From contig NZ_CP044536.1 of assembly GCF_008931845.1 (NCBI RefSeq), forward strand, positions 1 to 52,594: a DNA stretch of 52,594 nt. Reading direction: 5' to 3'. This stretch comes from Borrelia maritima. GTDB taxonomy: Bacteria > Spirochaetota > Spirochaetia > Borreliales > Borreliaceae. This document shows, one piece after another, positions 52,531 to 52,594 of this stretch. Both the position numbers and the translations under genes were made by a program. Numbering within the stretch: the stretch's first letter is position 1; the number at the start of each line of letters is the position of its first letter. The notes under the pieces were generated by a model. That model was not told the DNA's origin. It did not search any database and saw nothing but the letters and a program-made list of their open reading frames with translations.

Positions 52531-52594
52531 GTATTTGTTTTTATACTAAAAAATTCTTATATATATAAGAATTTTTTAGTATAAAAACAAATAC
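52531..52594. repeat. Right telomere read as an inverted duplicate
   Basis: A perfect 64-base palindrome with its axis between 52562 and 52563. From the axis inward it reads ATATAAGAATTT, T, TTAGTATA, identical to the left telomere except for the 13th base, then diverges. The physical end is inferred near 52562. Confidence 0.9.

Overview
The window is a complete linear plasmid of a Lyme-group Borrelia (B. burgdorferi sensu lato), recognisable as lp54. It carries ospA-ospB, dbpB-dbpA, the S1/S2 antigens, Lp6.6, P27, the PFam54 lipoprotein array, Oms28 and thyX, in lp54 order. Base composition is very AT-rich. Both ends are perfect palindromes (1-60 and 52531-52594), as expected when an assembly reads through covalently closed hairpin telomeres, so the physical plasmid probably runs from about 31 to 52562. 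OspA, OspB and DbpA differ clearly from what I remember of B. burgdorferi B31, so this is another strain or genospecies. I cannot name which one. All bba-numbers below are ortholog guesses from memory of B31 gene order and protein sequence.

Layout. 1-5.4 kb: left telomere, a P13-family protein, and the lipoproteins BBA03, S2, S1 and BBA07. 5.57-9.48 kb: the distal part of a cp32-like prophage late operon (gp25-like baseplate remnant, DUF276 remnant, DUF735, DUF685-type proteins, BlyA/BlyB-like holin pair, broken orfD). 9.6-11.5 kb: the ospAB operon with its promoter and terminator. 11.8-15.3 kb: the replication/partition locus PF57/62-PF50-PF32(ParA)-PF49 with inverted repeats on both sides. 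15.3-18.6 kb: a broken DUF261 gene, dbpBA and small genes. 18.6-37.6 kb: the proximal part of the cp32-like late operon (small and large terminase, portal, scaffold/capsid, sheath, tape measure, tail and spike homologues), nearly all carrying frameshifts or stops. It is interrupted by intact lipoprotein and secreted-protein cargo (BBA33-like, OppA5, BBA36, BBA37, BBA52-54). 37.6-52.4 kb: lipoproteins BBA57, 59, 60 and 61, Lp6.6, seven tandem PFam54 lipoproteins, Oms28 and ThyX, then the right telomere.

How it fits together. Joining the 37.6 kb end of the phage block to the 5.57 kb start restores the gene order of a circular cp32 prophage plasmid. This plasmid therefore looks like a cp32-type ancestor opened between the DUF777 spike gene and the gp25-like gene, then capped by telomere arms loaded with surface lipoproteins. 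The virion genes have decayed. The partition locus, the holin-like pair and nearly all outer-surface lipoproteins remain intact, so selection now seems to act on plasmid maintenance and the tick/vertebrate surface. Most intact genes outside the phage block encode exported lipoproteins with spirochaete lipoboxes.
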